Source: Spirodela intermedia
Taxonomy: Eukaryota; Streptophyta; Magnoliopsida; Alismatales; Araceae
Direction of reading: 5' to 3'
Assembly: GCA_902729315.2 (NCBI GenBank)
Contig: LR746266.1
Coordinates: 3,544,759-3,608,758, forward strand
Length of the DNA: 64,000 nt
In this document: positions 24,532 through 36,630 of the stretch, piece after piece
Layout: every line of letters begins with the position of its first letter
How positions within the stretch are numbered: position 1 is the first letter of the stretch
Position numbers and translations under genes: made by a program
Notes under the pieces: model-generated
Databases searched by the model: none
Seen by the model: only the letters and a program-made list of their open reading frames with translations
Told to the model about the DNA's origin: nothing

Positions 24532-24568
24532 GGAAGAAGAAGAAGAAGAAGAAGAAGAAGAAGAAGAG
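24532..24568. repeat. (GAA)n repeat in the pectinesterase leader
   Basis: About a dozen GAA units end roughly 25 bases before the ATG at 24593. The start codon lies outside the repeat, so length changes would affect the leader and not the protein. Confidence 0.85.
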
Positions 24569-24592
24569 GAAGAACGTGTGAAGCGCAGGGGG

Positions 24593-26432
24593 ATGCGAAT
24601 GGACGGCTCCGTTGTCGGACGACGGCAAAAGTTCTACGCGGCGGCTCTTCTGCTCGTGGCCGCAGGCAACCTTGTGGGTCCCCGTGAGGCAGGCGGTGAG
24701 CAGCCGAACGGTTTCATCTCGTGGGACGACATGAGGCCACCCTGGGCTTTCTCTGGGAGCTCGGAAGGGGACAAGGGACTTCGGGTCATCGTGGTGTCCG
24801 GTGAAGGCGGCGGCGACTCCAGGACGGTGCAAGGAGCGGTGGACTTGGTTTCCCCCGGCAACCAGGAGAGAGTCAAGATCGTGATACTCCCCGGCGTTTA
24901 CAAGTGGGGAGAAAAACGCTTGAACGTCGTGCTTTTTGTGCTTGTCGTGACCTTCCACAGATTCTGAACTCGTCGTGAACTGGTTTGTCGCAGAGAAAAG
25001 GTGGTGGTTCCGATAACGAAGCCGTATATCTCCTTCATAGGGAATGAGAGCTCCGAGACCGTGATCTCCTGGCACACACGAGCCTCAGATAGAGACACTG
25101 GCGGTCAGGTCATCGGAACCCTCGGCTCCGCCACCGTCGCCGTAGAATCTGATTACTTCTGCGCGAGGGGAATCACTTTCGAGGTAATCCCATCGATTTG
25201 CTGTTAGAAGTCAACGACGTCTCAAAAATTTATATGAAACTTGCGCGACCGTGGCCTCTTCATGCAAGGGGAAGCTAGCTACTCGTTATACAGCTTCAAA
25301 CCGGCGGGAGTCTAAAGCAGGTTCTGACTATAATCTGTGGGTGGCGTTCTAGAACACAGCGCCGGGCGCGTACCCAGGAGCCGAGGGCATGCAAGCTGTC
25401 GCACTGAGAGTATCGGGAGACAAGGCGATGTTCTTTAGATGCAGAGTTCTGGGCTCGCAGGACACCCTCTTCGATCAATGGGGAAGGCATTATTTCTTCG
25501 ATACTTACATCCAAGGATCCATCGATTTCATCTTCGGGAGCGCAAAATCGTTGTACCAGGTGAATTCAGCCTCTTGAACAGCGCCAAAATTAAACGTGAA
25601 ATCGAAATATATGGATTTATTGTATTTTCTGTCGATTTGATTTTGAAAAAGAAGTCTGATTATTTTGGCATTAGAGCTCCAAAAGGCAATATATGGTCAT
25701 TGATGTTCATATAGAGAAAAAAAATAGGAGATGCGTTCGAATAGTGTCACAATTAATAAAATAAAATAAAATTGTGATTAGAACGGGATGATCGAACTTC
25801 ACATTGCTGCAGATTTCGTAAGTTAGCATGCATAATTTACAAGCTTTTAATTCCTCGTTGGGAGTCCTCATCGAGTGTGATCAGAGAAGGCTGGAGTCCT
25901 GTGTTGTATGTTCGCCGAATCCTATGTTACTGCGCAGGCATGCACACTCCACGGGGTCGCCACAAGCTATGGCGCAATCGCGGCCTCTCAGAGGAGCTCG
26001 CTCGAAGAGGACTCCGGGTTCTCCTTCCTCGACTGCAGGCTCACCGGCTCGGGGATTCTCTACCTGGGTAGGGCATGGGGAATGTACGCCAGAGTGATCT
26101 ACTCCTACTGCCTCTTCGAAGGCATCGTCAACCCCGAAGGCTGGAACGACTGGGGAGACCCGTCGAGGAGGAGGTACGCGCTGCGGCTCCCACGAACCAA
26201 TCATTTTGAAATAACGACGTCTTCGGGGGTTGGGGAGGATTCAATTCGACGAGGGTATTATCGAAGATACTTTGGATTTTGCAGGACGGCGTGGTTCGGA
26301 GAGTACAAGTGCCGAGGAGAAGGAGCTGATAAGAGGGGGAGGGTGCCGTGGGCTAGATCGCTTACCTACGACGAAGCGCGGCCGTTCCTAGACCGGAGCT
26401 TCATCGACGGTAATCAATGGCTCAGACTGTAG
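24593..26432 (+). CDS. Pectinesterase, QUARTET1-like
   Basis: Pectinesterases (EC 3.1.1.11) remove methyl esters from wall pectin; Arabidopsis QRT1 acts in pollen tetrad separation. Five exons (24593-24903, 24994-25183, 25353-25559, 25938-26173, 26285-26432) join in phase to 363 aa. Residues about 12-35 are a hydrophobic secretion signal. There is no N-terminal PMEI pro-domain, as in QRT1. Catalytic and conserved residues are present: Gln181 (GMQAVALR), Gln203-Asp204 (GSQDTLF), Asp225 (IDFIFG), Arg281 (LGRAWG). The segments [30 protein letters not shown] and the C-terminal GNQWLRL match QRT1 closely. The upstream GTG-initiated extension of this frame is disregarded because ATG 24593 begins the signal peptide. 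Orthology to QRT1 is inferred from recalled similarity. Confidence 0.9.
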
Positions 26433-27374
26433 TTCGCGGAAGGTACCGCCCTGTTCCGTGCATGCATGGAAAGAGACAGCGTTCGTTCGCTCCTCTGTAA
26501 ATTCGACGCGCAAATATTCAGATATAAGATACATAGAGTGCGACTGTCGCTAGTCGCTTAAGGGAATCGACCCTTGCTCAGCGGGGGCCAGGAGACTGGT
26601 ACACTCCCACGGCTTTCCACCCTCTTCTGCTGATACAAAGACGGGCACGCGTTCTTCTTTGAGAAGATAGTTAGGTGCTGACTGAAGCTCTTACGTTCTC
26701 CGGAATGATGAAGATTCCTCAAGAAATGTAGGGGTCGAGATATAAAGCGTGTAGGATCACTTGTCGGAGGGCTACATCGGCGGAAGCACGTCCACAAAGG
26801 GCGACTGCCGCCATCACGAGCGGAACGAGGGCAGCTCCCATCACAGGGCTTGCCGCATCCAGCACGCACGCGCGGCGGCTGCACCGAGGCCCATGCCACA
26901 CGCGTTGCGCGTGGAAGTGATGGGACCACTGACCAGCTGCTGAGAAGCAGTTGTGGGAAGGAGCTACCCCATGAACACCGGCCCCACCCCCATCTTCGTT
27001 TCGATCTCAGAGACCCAGAGACCCAAAAAGACATCTGCTTCTCGTTCAGATGACGTACTGATTGCCACACTGAAAGTACATGCATGATGTGTAGAATGGC
27101 CGATCCAAGTGTCACGGAGAGCTCAATGGCTTAAACAATTTTAGAAAGGGGAGATCCCCATGATCAGATCATAGCTTAATATGTTACATACTAAAAAAGT
27201 TAGGGTAAAAAAATATCAAAACGCCGATTCTACCATCGGATCTATAGCTCTTTTGCCTGTACACCTACGTACCAAAGCCAGTGCGATGGACCGGCTCCAT
27301 GGGACTAAACTCTTGTCAAATATAGATTGATATATTTATATATGTACACATGAAACCCTAAATGATTAATAGAT
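26433..27374. other. Intergenic, convergent gene ends
   Basis: The pectinesterase 3' end (plus) faces the BAH/Agenet 3' end (minus). Apart from the two 3' UTRs I see nothing here. The GC-rich open frames at 26558-27115 are not supported by any recognisable family. Confidence 0.6.
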
Positions 27375-30300
27375 CTAGCAGCCCATCCTTCCGCTGTCAT
27401 CGCTGTGTCCATCTCCCATCCTGTCGATATCCTTCCCATTGTCACCCTCTAGCTTAATGCCATCTTCATCTCTCCGCCGTTTCCTTGAATAGACCTTGGT
27501 GATATCCAGCGCAGCAGCAACGATTCCACCGAGCACACCGCCCGTTGTTTGGGCCTTCCCTTCATTTGAATTCGATCTCATGGACTCGGCAGCATCATGG
27601 TCAGACATTTCAGAGCTGCCCGACTCAGTTGCTCTTGTAAAGGTTGGCAATGAGGATGCCTGTGCACCAGAGATGATAGAAGATAAGACCGGTAATGCAA
27701 GGGGCTTAGCCTCAATATTCACCCAATCGTTCTTTATCCAATCTTTAGATATCCTCAGATCGCTGCGCGGGCAATCCAAAACTTTATCTTCACCTGTAAC
27801 ATATGGCATTCGTCTCAATCTTTGAATTAAATTTCCAGAAGAAAAAAGACCAGAACAACCTGAACACATGAGGATGTAATATAATGGGGGGGAAAAAATC
27901 TGTGTTAACGACTGTCGCTCATCATATTACGGTGAATTGCTACCCTTTCATTCAAGTAAATGAAGCAGAGAGTCATATCACTGAAAACCTTGTCAATCAA
28001 GTCCTTACAAGATATAAAGAATAATCCAATAGGAATTCGAATAAACCAACCCCTTACCGTGGACAAGGGGTGATAAATGTCAAGAAGATGAGCATCTACA
28101 GTCAAAGCAAATAGAGTGGCTCTGAGATGTTGCTAGATGGAAAATCAAAACCGGGAATCAACCCCAACACATTCATGTGGAGGTTACTAGAAAATAGCTC
28201 ACAGGGATACTTCTACTGAAAAATCAAACGCAAGAACTTTGCGGTAACATGGAACGGGAGGATTCTTTCTTCTATGTCATGCGGTATATTGAATAGATTG
28301 AGGCTCTCAAATTTCTGATCAGAAGCACATCTGGAAGAAGACGGTGTTGCAAAGTAAATGAAGAAAAGGTATGCAGCAGACCGGATTTAGCTGATGTGAC
28401 TGGGTTACTCTGAATATCAAATAGCAAGTTTTAATGTATGTAAAAAAACCAAAGTGACAACACTGGTGCAACCAAACCGCTCTAATGGTCGACAACTTTC
28501 CAACAATATTTTGATTAATTGATCAAAAACACGCTTCAAGCATCATAACATAGCAAGATGTCCTCATCAAAAACTGGATGTGTAAGTTTATAACCTGAAA
28601 GCTTGAATTATAAAAATTTTCAGTCAACTTTCAGGAGATCTAATAGCTTGACGAAACATTTCCATAAAATGATTTACCATCGCTGCAAATTTTTCAAGCT
28701 ACAAAAACTTGTTCCCAACTTGATATGAATCATTAATTCGAAACATATAAAAGCAACGTAACTAGAAAATATGTACCTGGAAAATAAACTTTTATAACAT
28801 TAGAGAAATCGTTGACTCCTATTACAAGCCCTTCCCACCAGCCATCATTCCGCCAAGCATCCACTGCAGAACCAATCTCATAGACAGCAGACTCGGATGA
28901 ATCATCATGTGGGCGACATGGGCGAATCATGAGCCGACCTGAGTGCCTAATTTCCAATTTACAAGGAGCAGCGCGCCTAAAAATAGGAACCCACTCCTAC
29001 AAATAAAAGAATAAAAATAAAATAATCAAAATTTACAGAAAAGTCTGAAAAAAGAAGAAGATGAAAGGATAAAATTTTATACAAAACCTGATCATGAAAA
29101 AAAATCACGACAGATAATATATGATACAAATATACAGCCAAATAGTCATGTAGTTTCAAATGTTAGGAAATATTTCTATTGTTACATATAAAGCTTTAAA
29201 TCGACGAAATAGACTGTAATATTCTATTTGATCCCTGTTTCTTCGAGTATGAATTTCATCAGGAATATCCTAACATTGGGCATTTTGACGTACTAATTTC
29301 TAAAAAATACAGTTTTCAACATTATTCATAATATATTCTATGCGATTTAAAAAAATATCTGTCAAGGGATCCCCATATTATATGTGTCTACAAATAACTA
29401 TAAATCTATAATCCATCCGATTTGTCCAAAAGACGAATAGGCAAGCAAACGTTTCATGCTTGTCTGAGAAATAGCAGTGAGAGTCCCCAATATCATGCTA
29501 AGAATAGCCAGGATTTCGGGAAGATAATGTCTGCATGAACATTGGCCTTTCTCTGGTTGTCTAAGCTGTGTTCAACGTCAAACAAAATTGAGCATCAACA
29601 AAATCCAAAATATTCCGATATTTTTCAGTAAAATGATGAAGAAAAAAACTTCTCTTATCAGTTTCAATTAACATGAATCAACCAGATGCATAGAGAAAAA
29701 AATGTAGAAACTTGATGAAAGTAAAAACAATATATACCCCTCTGATTGGCAGGCAAAGATCAGCGTACAAGCCATTTCAGCATTCTATGTGCCTTTCTAA
29801 GTGAATATGGTACACCCAATCTCTAGCTTTGTCAATATATATAAATAGCTTTGTCATTCAAGAACATTTATTCAAACAGAACACGTCCAATGTACTGGAA
29901 TTTGAGGATCAAGAAGAACAAGAATGATGCAAGCAATGCTCTAGTATTTCTTCTTACCTCAAGATTTCCAAAACCGTCTTCATCCGTCAGATCATCATAT
30001 CGAACCTTTAATCTTCTCTGAGATAGTTGTAAAACCGTACATCTAAACCAGCAACCTCTGATTCCACTATCTTGACATAGCAACTCAACCTTCTCATCAA
30101 CCTTAAAAGGTAGCACAACATGGGAAAAGGGCCTTATCAACTTTACAGTCAAACTCTTCCTTTCTGATAGCCCAAACTTTGTACTCTGGAAAGTTGAGCC
30201 ATTCATGGCTATTTGACTGTTGTGACCTAATGATCTGATAGAGAGTCCACCTGCAATAAAACTCAGATGTCCCCTTAAGTCACTAATATTGTTTGATAAA

Positions 30301-33300
30301 CATTTTAAGCTAGTTCTTTGCAGAGATTCTTTGTGCTCACCTGAGATACAAATATCTAAACATGCAAGTATAGACTGATCAAAATAGCCATGCAATGTGC
30401 TTAGATCAAAGGGCTTGAATTTATTTTTACTGTACTGCCGAGAACAAAGATGAATGCCAGCTGAACAGGCATACGGAAGATTAGCCAAGCATTTGTCATA
30501 GTGCTCTGGCGTTAAGACTGTAGCCAGATCATCCAGACACTCTGCACTAATGACCTGCATATATGGTGTAATAAAGACCTCTCTCGGGTGGGGAGTTGGA
30601 GGTGGAATAGAGCCAACTACTTCCTGATTCTGGTGAAACCACCGTACTCTAACTTTTTTCTGGCCTTTCTTATCTTCATACATATCTTCCAAATAAGCAA
30701 GATAGTGATTTTCCTCTCCCTCAGACATGACGACAACAAAAGAATGAATCTGCAAATCAGAAAAGCCCATGCCTGAGTACTCAGAACTAGAAGAAGTGGA
30801 TCGGCATGGGATACAAAATTGTTGGGGCATACAGCGATTGTTGTTCCATTACGGCAAAATGCTTTGTAATGCTTGAGTTGTTTGCTACAAGTCCACGAAA
30901 CCCCAGACCAGAAAATGTCTGAATTGTGGCTTCTCAAGTTGCGTGTAGACTGGTCCTGAAATAAGATCTCATGTTGAGCCGCAGGTACATAAAAGAAAAC
31001 CAATTGGGTACACGAGGAGTTTATCAAGAGATATATACCACATTTTTGTTCAGATAAGCTTCTGGATCATTGATTCCATCAAGTGGGCTGGTAATTGGTG
31101 AACCTAGCACGTTAAAAAAAGGAAGTTTTTTAGTAAGGATCCAATGAGAGTGATTCTGATGCATAGTTATGCATAAAGGACACCATAGAACTTCATTTAA
31201 GAATCTGGATGAACATTAACCCCAATTCGGCCATAGGAGTTGAAGAAGAAAATATCTTTCTATTTTTCCTTTATCTTTGAAAAAAAAAACCTCATATAGA
31301 ATCAAAAGATGTCTGCAAAGCTTGAATCGGAAAAATAGCCAGTAAAACCACAGTGAAATCCAGTGATTAGTTCAAAGAAGGCATGGTCTAAAGAAAGAGT
31401 CAAGACTTCCACATTCCCAGTCAAGAAAGAAGAAAATACAAGCCAGGAAAATGATGAGATACTTATCAAAAATATCAGAAACTGCTCTTCCAGCGCTCTC
31501 TAATTTACTCGAAACTGAACTATCAGTTCACTCTAAGCTTCCTACCGAAGTTACTACAATCAATCAAATATTATCAAAGATAGATTATTTCAAAATACTT
31601 GCAAAACAAGAGGTATTCAGCAGTTCAGAACTTCGTTGCAGAGCAAGTATAGTCCAAGAGCAGCAACCAAGGTTACTAACGTGCAGGAAGGTTCATAGGC
31701 CACTCTGACACTGGTCTGAGATTCTCAGTCAACCCATAGTTTGGAATACACTTATGGTATGCGTTGATTCTGAAATCAATTACCAACAGGTCGTGGTTTG
31801 ACAATAATTACCAAGACGTTTTTCTTTGAAATAAACACGACCATGATTTCAGTTATTATACATGCATGCCTATATGTTGCGCACATGGATTTCTTATATG
31901 TCTAGATGTGGCTCCACTAATTTTTTTCTAGTGCCGTCAAATGACAGTTCAAACATTCTGGACGCCAAAAAAGAAGATAATCAATTGGATTTGGTCGACG
32001 GGTCAAACAGGCACACGTTCTGTCCATCGCAGGAAATTGAAAAAGAATTCCATATACATTTCAGGACAACTGGTACTAGATTCTCCCAATCTCCAACATG
32101 AAATAAATAAAATTCCTAAGACCTTCCAAATAAGCAAATGCTTGATCCATGTTTCCATATTTCAGATAACCACTATAAAGGTTTTAGCGAGAGACAAAAT
32201 ACACTATTAGCCGTGACTAGAATAAATTACTGCTTAGAAACCTTCTTTAAAAAAAAATGTTATATGGCCATGTTTGTAACGTTTTCGTAAAGCTCTAATA
32301 TCCCCTTCCTTACCATAGGGCTGGAGGCAGTTAGCATAGCCGAATCATCCTTTTGGATGATGGTCTCATAGAAATAAAGATGCTTCTATGAACAATCTGT
32401 ATCAGAGAATGAATCGGTCTAACAATATTCCAACGAAGAATTATTGTGGATGCAGATCCCACCTTTTTTTTTTCGCACATGGATAAACTCGACAATGGAA
32501 GACACTACAACAATTTTTTTCCGAAATTACATATCTAGCTTATAATCCTAACCAATGAAAATTGCAGTGTGCACGAAAAATTCAGGACGTAGGAATGTTA
32601 CCATAGGATCTGATTAATGTCCACCGAATAGCAACTTTTTCCGTAGACATCTCATAGGCTGTTCAAATGTCTTCTGTAAACAACCAATCCTAGCTCCAAT
32701 GCTTGGAGACACAAGAAGCATATCCTTAACGTTCAACGCACTTGAAAATCTATTCTCAGATCGTCTACAGATTTTCTTCATACTACGACTGGACAGGAAC
32801 TCTCCAGAGATCTAAGTAGGTCAGAACAAGGCATTTTTTTGGCACAAACTGAGTTAACTTAATTTCGAGGTGGATCAGCTAGAGAAGCAGGTAAAAAAGA
32901 AATTACTAGATCCATTTTAAAAATTGCAACTTTCACATTACCAAGTGTAAACACAAGGAGACCCACCTCTATCTGAAAATGTGCTAAAACATTCGTTCAG
33001 CATAAAGACGAAAAGATACTGCAAAAACAGAGCCCAAAAAACATTCGCTATCGAGCACATCATTCGAACACATTAGAAGCATTATCATAGCGTCCCCCAG
33101 AGAATTGTCTATGTGGAACGTAGACCTTATCGAGATGTTATGCTGCAAAGACTGTCAGACGTATCCCAGATGACACATTTAAGAAAATGGAAAATGCAAC
33201 ACAATCACACCAGGCTGAAGATATGAAATAACTTGAATACCCCCCCTTTCAAGCCTTGAAAGACGTGGGAAAAAATCATATAGTATCCATGTCCGAGGCC

Positions 33301-33736
33301 AAGTTTTTTAGTATTCAGAAAAGCTGCTTCATGTATATGGCTAATAGGAAATCATAATTGCATAAAACACAACCACAGTCAGAAATCTAATTCCAGACGA
33401 GGAGCATCACAGATTTCACCAAAGTAGCCGTAATCTCGTACTCGATGGATCTTGGGTACAGATCTGCTTGGCAAGAAATGTCTTGAGCCAGTCCACGACC
33501 TCCCTCCTCGACCTCCACTTCAGACAAGAAGCAGCCGATTTGTCTATCCCAGCCGCCTGCAAGAACTCCTCCGCGACAACATAGAGCATATGCCTTAAAC
33601 TCCTCTCAGTGCCAACTGCGGCAAGAAAGGACTCCCCTGAAGAATCCTCGAGAAAGAAGTGAACCACGCGACTGCCGCGCTCCTGCGAGACGAAATGCTC
33701 CCTCCATTCCACAAAATCACGGCCGTTGACCGCCAT
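27375..33736 (-). CDS. BAH and Agenet domain protein (chromatin reader)
   Basis: Six coding exons on the minus strand: 33736-33442 (or 33460), 31103-31039, 30955-30833, 30749-29958, 28996-28777 and 27793-27375, about 637 aa. The N-terminal part (residues about 5-95: [45 protein letters not shown]) matches Arabidopsis At1g68580-type proteins. A BAH domain follows at about 140-290 ([47 protein letters not shown]). Agenet-type sequence follows at about 380-500 ([42 protein letters not shown]). The Lys/Arg-rich C-terminus (SRKRRR) is a likely nuclear signal. The family is thought to bind histone marks; the ligand here is unknown. Intron 1 is about 2.3 kb. A 3' splice site-like ctccacag just before the ATG hints at a 5' UTR intron. 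Confidence 0.88.
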
Positions 33737-36630
33737 AGCGACTGTGGAGAAAGCCAAGCATAGAACCTCAAGGAATCATAAGAAAGTCGTGGCAGGAGCA
33801 CAAAAACAACCGAACCTATCAAGAGTCATGGTCCCAGGTAATAATGGGAGAAACTGCAGAGAAAATGGGAGAAGGTGACTCTTCGGAATCTCGCACATGT
33901 AGAAGGAGAAATCCACAGAAATATGGAAAGCATACCTCGAACCTACACCAGGGTTTGGGTGCACCGACGTCAAAACCAGGATTCCAAAAACGCCGCCGCC
34001 AAAAACGCCGTCGAGGGTACACGTTATGGGTGCATCGACGGAGAGAAGCGGCGGCGGCGGCGGCGGAGGAAGGGGGGCGCAGATGGACTATCGGTTAAAC
34101 TAGGGCTTCCACGGCTTCAACCAGCAAGGAAACAAATGGAAGTAGCGGAAGACCCCGTTCGTCGCCATGTGCCGGAGCCGGCGACCCATCGCCCTTCCAG
34201 GCCGACCGCAGGCTCAAGCCGCAGAGGACAACAGAACCGGCCCCCGGCAGCGTCTGAAAGCCGGAGGAGAAGGGAAAAGGGAGGAGGGGGAAAAGAACAC
34301 TTCTGGCCGGACACCTCTCGGCGCCCTCCAGCGAAGAGTTCGGCGACTCTCGCGTGGCAAGTAAATGAGAGTAGTTGGAGGGGGTGTCGGTGGGGGGAGG
34401 GAGGGATAAAGAACAGCACTAGGGGCACAACCTCTCCTACCCTCCCCTACCCATCTAACTCTCTGCGTGGGTCAGCCACTCTTCATGAATGACATCGTGG
34501 AAGTATGTTCGATTAAAGGGACCGAAGATGTCCTCCACCTTACTTCACTCTCTGATCGCCTCCTCTTCTCACTCTTAGCCCAAGATGGTCTCTCCCTTCT
34601 TGGGGTTGGAGAGACGCCCATCTATATATATCAATGATTTTGCCTAACTTAGAAGATCTGACCCTCATCTACAAATTGCGGTTCACAGGAGCTCACCTGC
34701 CAAATCTCACTTCTTGCCTAAATCCCAAGGGTGTAACATGCCCCCACGTGGAAAATTTGACATCTTTATTAGATGGTGCCTATCGAGGCACTTATGACTT
34801 GGCATTTGACTTCCCAACAAATCGGTGATGCCCACTAAGGAGCGCAACTACATCTTCATCCACCACTTCAGTAACAAGACGTCAAAGATTAGCTTGATTA
34901 ACAGTCTTCTTGGTAAGCTGAGGAACCAGGTTAGCCTACCTATCTGCATCACATCCTCCAATTCCCTACCGAAGTGAAGCATCATCAGCCATGGGGTCAC
35001 GCAAATTTCATAATCTCGTATAGCCATGAGTCAGTTAGAGAACATCATATAGTCACCGGTATTAAACTCCACGTCGTGACACTGTGGATTCGTGTTTCTC
35101 TTTATTCGGTATGCCTCCTTCGTATACTCTTGACTTGCGAAGGTGAATTCTTGCATAATCGCACAAAGTGCATGCCCATTTTACTCTGCCGCCTCTAACG
35201 GAGTCAATAGGTGCCACCTTTTAATGAACTTGGATATCTATTTCTCTCCCTCATCATTTGTGTTGTGTAAGGAGGAATTGCTCTTTTAATTCCTTTAGAA
35301 ACATACTCCACAAGTTAGCAGCATTACCTTCCTTAGTTGCAAGGCGTGCACCATTCATAATTCTCGAGTTCATTACCATTTCATATGTTTGATAGTGCCT
35401 ACAGTTTGAGGATCTTAGCCCTTTGACACGACACTGTTTTCCTATGTCCCGTTGAATGAACGCGTCAATAGCGAGACATTGACGCCTAACATTGATGTTC
35501 CCGCGGGGGCCAATGTTGCCTCATGTGCAACCATCTGCGCCGCATCCGGTCGCTCCTCCATGCCTGTACGCGCACCACTCCCCCACATTCTTGGGAGAAG
35601 ACGATCTAGGCACCTCGCTCCTCCATTCATGTTGGCCCTTGTCCTATGACACCTCCTTGTCATGGAGATAGATTCCACGCCGTATGATTTTTCACCAGTA
35701 CATAAAAGGGCACCAAGGGAAGACTGTATTTACCGTGGAGCAGGAATGCATCAACCTTACTCTACTCTTTACTCTCTTCATCCTCCTCATGAGGGCGAGG
35801 GTCTCTCTCTTATGTAAAACGAAGAAGAGGTCCACCTGCCCGGATCTCCCGGGGATCTTGTCCAAATTTCTAGATGTCAACTTGATATGAAAATTTAACG
35901 TTCTCCGCTTATGCTCATAAATTGTGAGCCGTGATGTCTAAGTTCACTGCTTGGCGGTTATTGAGGTTCCGTATTAAAGGTGTAGCTACAGGGCTTTGGT
36001 GATTTTTGAAGGAATGTACACCAAAGGAAGCCAACAGTTTGACATAAGAACATGAAGGTGTGGAAAATGTTTTGCCTTTGACTTAGACTATAATTCAATG
36101 TCTACAAATTTAGTAGTCCAAATCCCAGATACACAAAACTGAAGCCACTAGCCCAATTGGCAACTAACTAGCCCTAAGAGCCGCTCCCAAATGGTTTGGA
36201 CGGGCAGAGTCTGAGGAATGAAAACCGATATATAGATCTTAAATTGAATTGGAACGAATTTCTGACTACAGATGTGATCTGAAATGAATCACAGGATGTG
36301 ACAGTGCTACTCACAGTCATTAACAAGCAAAATATGCGCGGGAAAGGGGTTGGTGGTAGGGGGGCCACCAAGTTGCTGCCGCCATCGTCGGCCGGATATG
36401 ACCTTTCCTCGTGGCCTCCGAGGTCCCCTGCCAGCCGGACGTCAAAATACGCGCCTGATGAACGAAATCCAAACCGACTGATGAACCCAGAAAAAACCAA
36501 GAGGAAAGAATAGAGGGGCGATGGAAGAGAAGGCAGCCCGCGACAATGCTGATCGCGTCAGCATGTAGATTCTCCCCCAGCGCTCTCTTTCGGCCGCCAC
36601 TGCAAATTTCTCCCATGCCTACCGGGCCTA
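33737..36630. other. Intergenic; GC-rich upstream region, then unassigned, possibly retroelement-derived
   Basis: 33737-34500 is the GC-rich upstream/leader region of the BAH/Agenet gene (minus), with a (CGG)n run near 34050-34068. From 34500 to 36170 no gene is readable. A TATA-like 'atatatata' at about 34624 and a minus-strand stretch near 35400-35260 vaguely like a retroelement gag (LKELKEQFL) suggest a worn-out LTR element, but no second LTR or pol was found. 36170-36630 is the 3' flank of the STERILE APETALA-like gene. Confidence 0.45.

Larger units (their letters stand above)
23676..24592 (+). promoter_or_regulatory. ADA2 3' flank and upstream region of the pectinesterase gene
   Basis: No gene is seen here. 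The first few hundred bases should hold the ADA2 3' UTR. The remainder is the promoter/leader of the gene starting at 24593. Visible structure: a (CGG)n run at about 23962-23987, a short CT run near 24090-24101, and a (GAA)n run just before the start codon. No regulatory site could be assigned. Confidence 0.5.

Noticed and set aside
24365-25075. Minus-strand frame of 236 codons across the pectinesterase start
   Set aside because: Includes a poly-Phe stretch from the GAA repeat and overlaps real exons in antisense.
33844-34492. Plus-strand Arg-rich frames upstream of the BAH/Agenet gene
   Set aside because: They lie in the GC-rich leader with CGG repeats and match no family.
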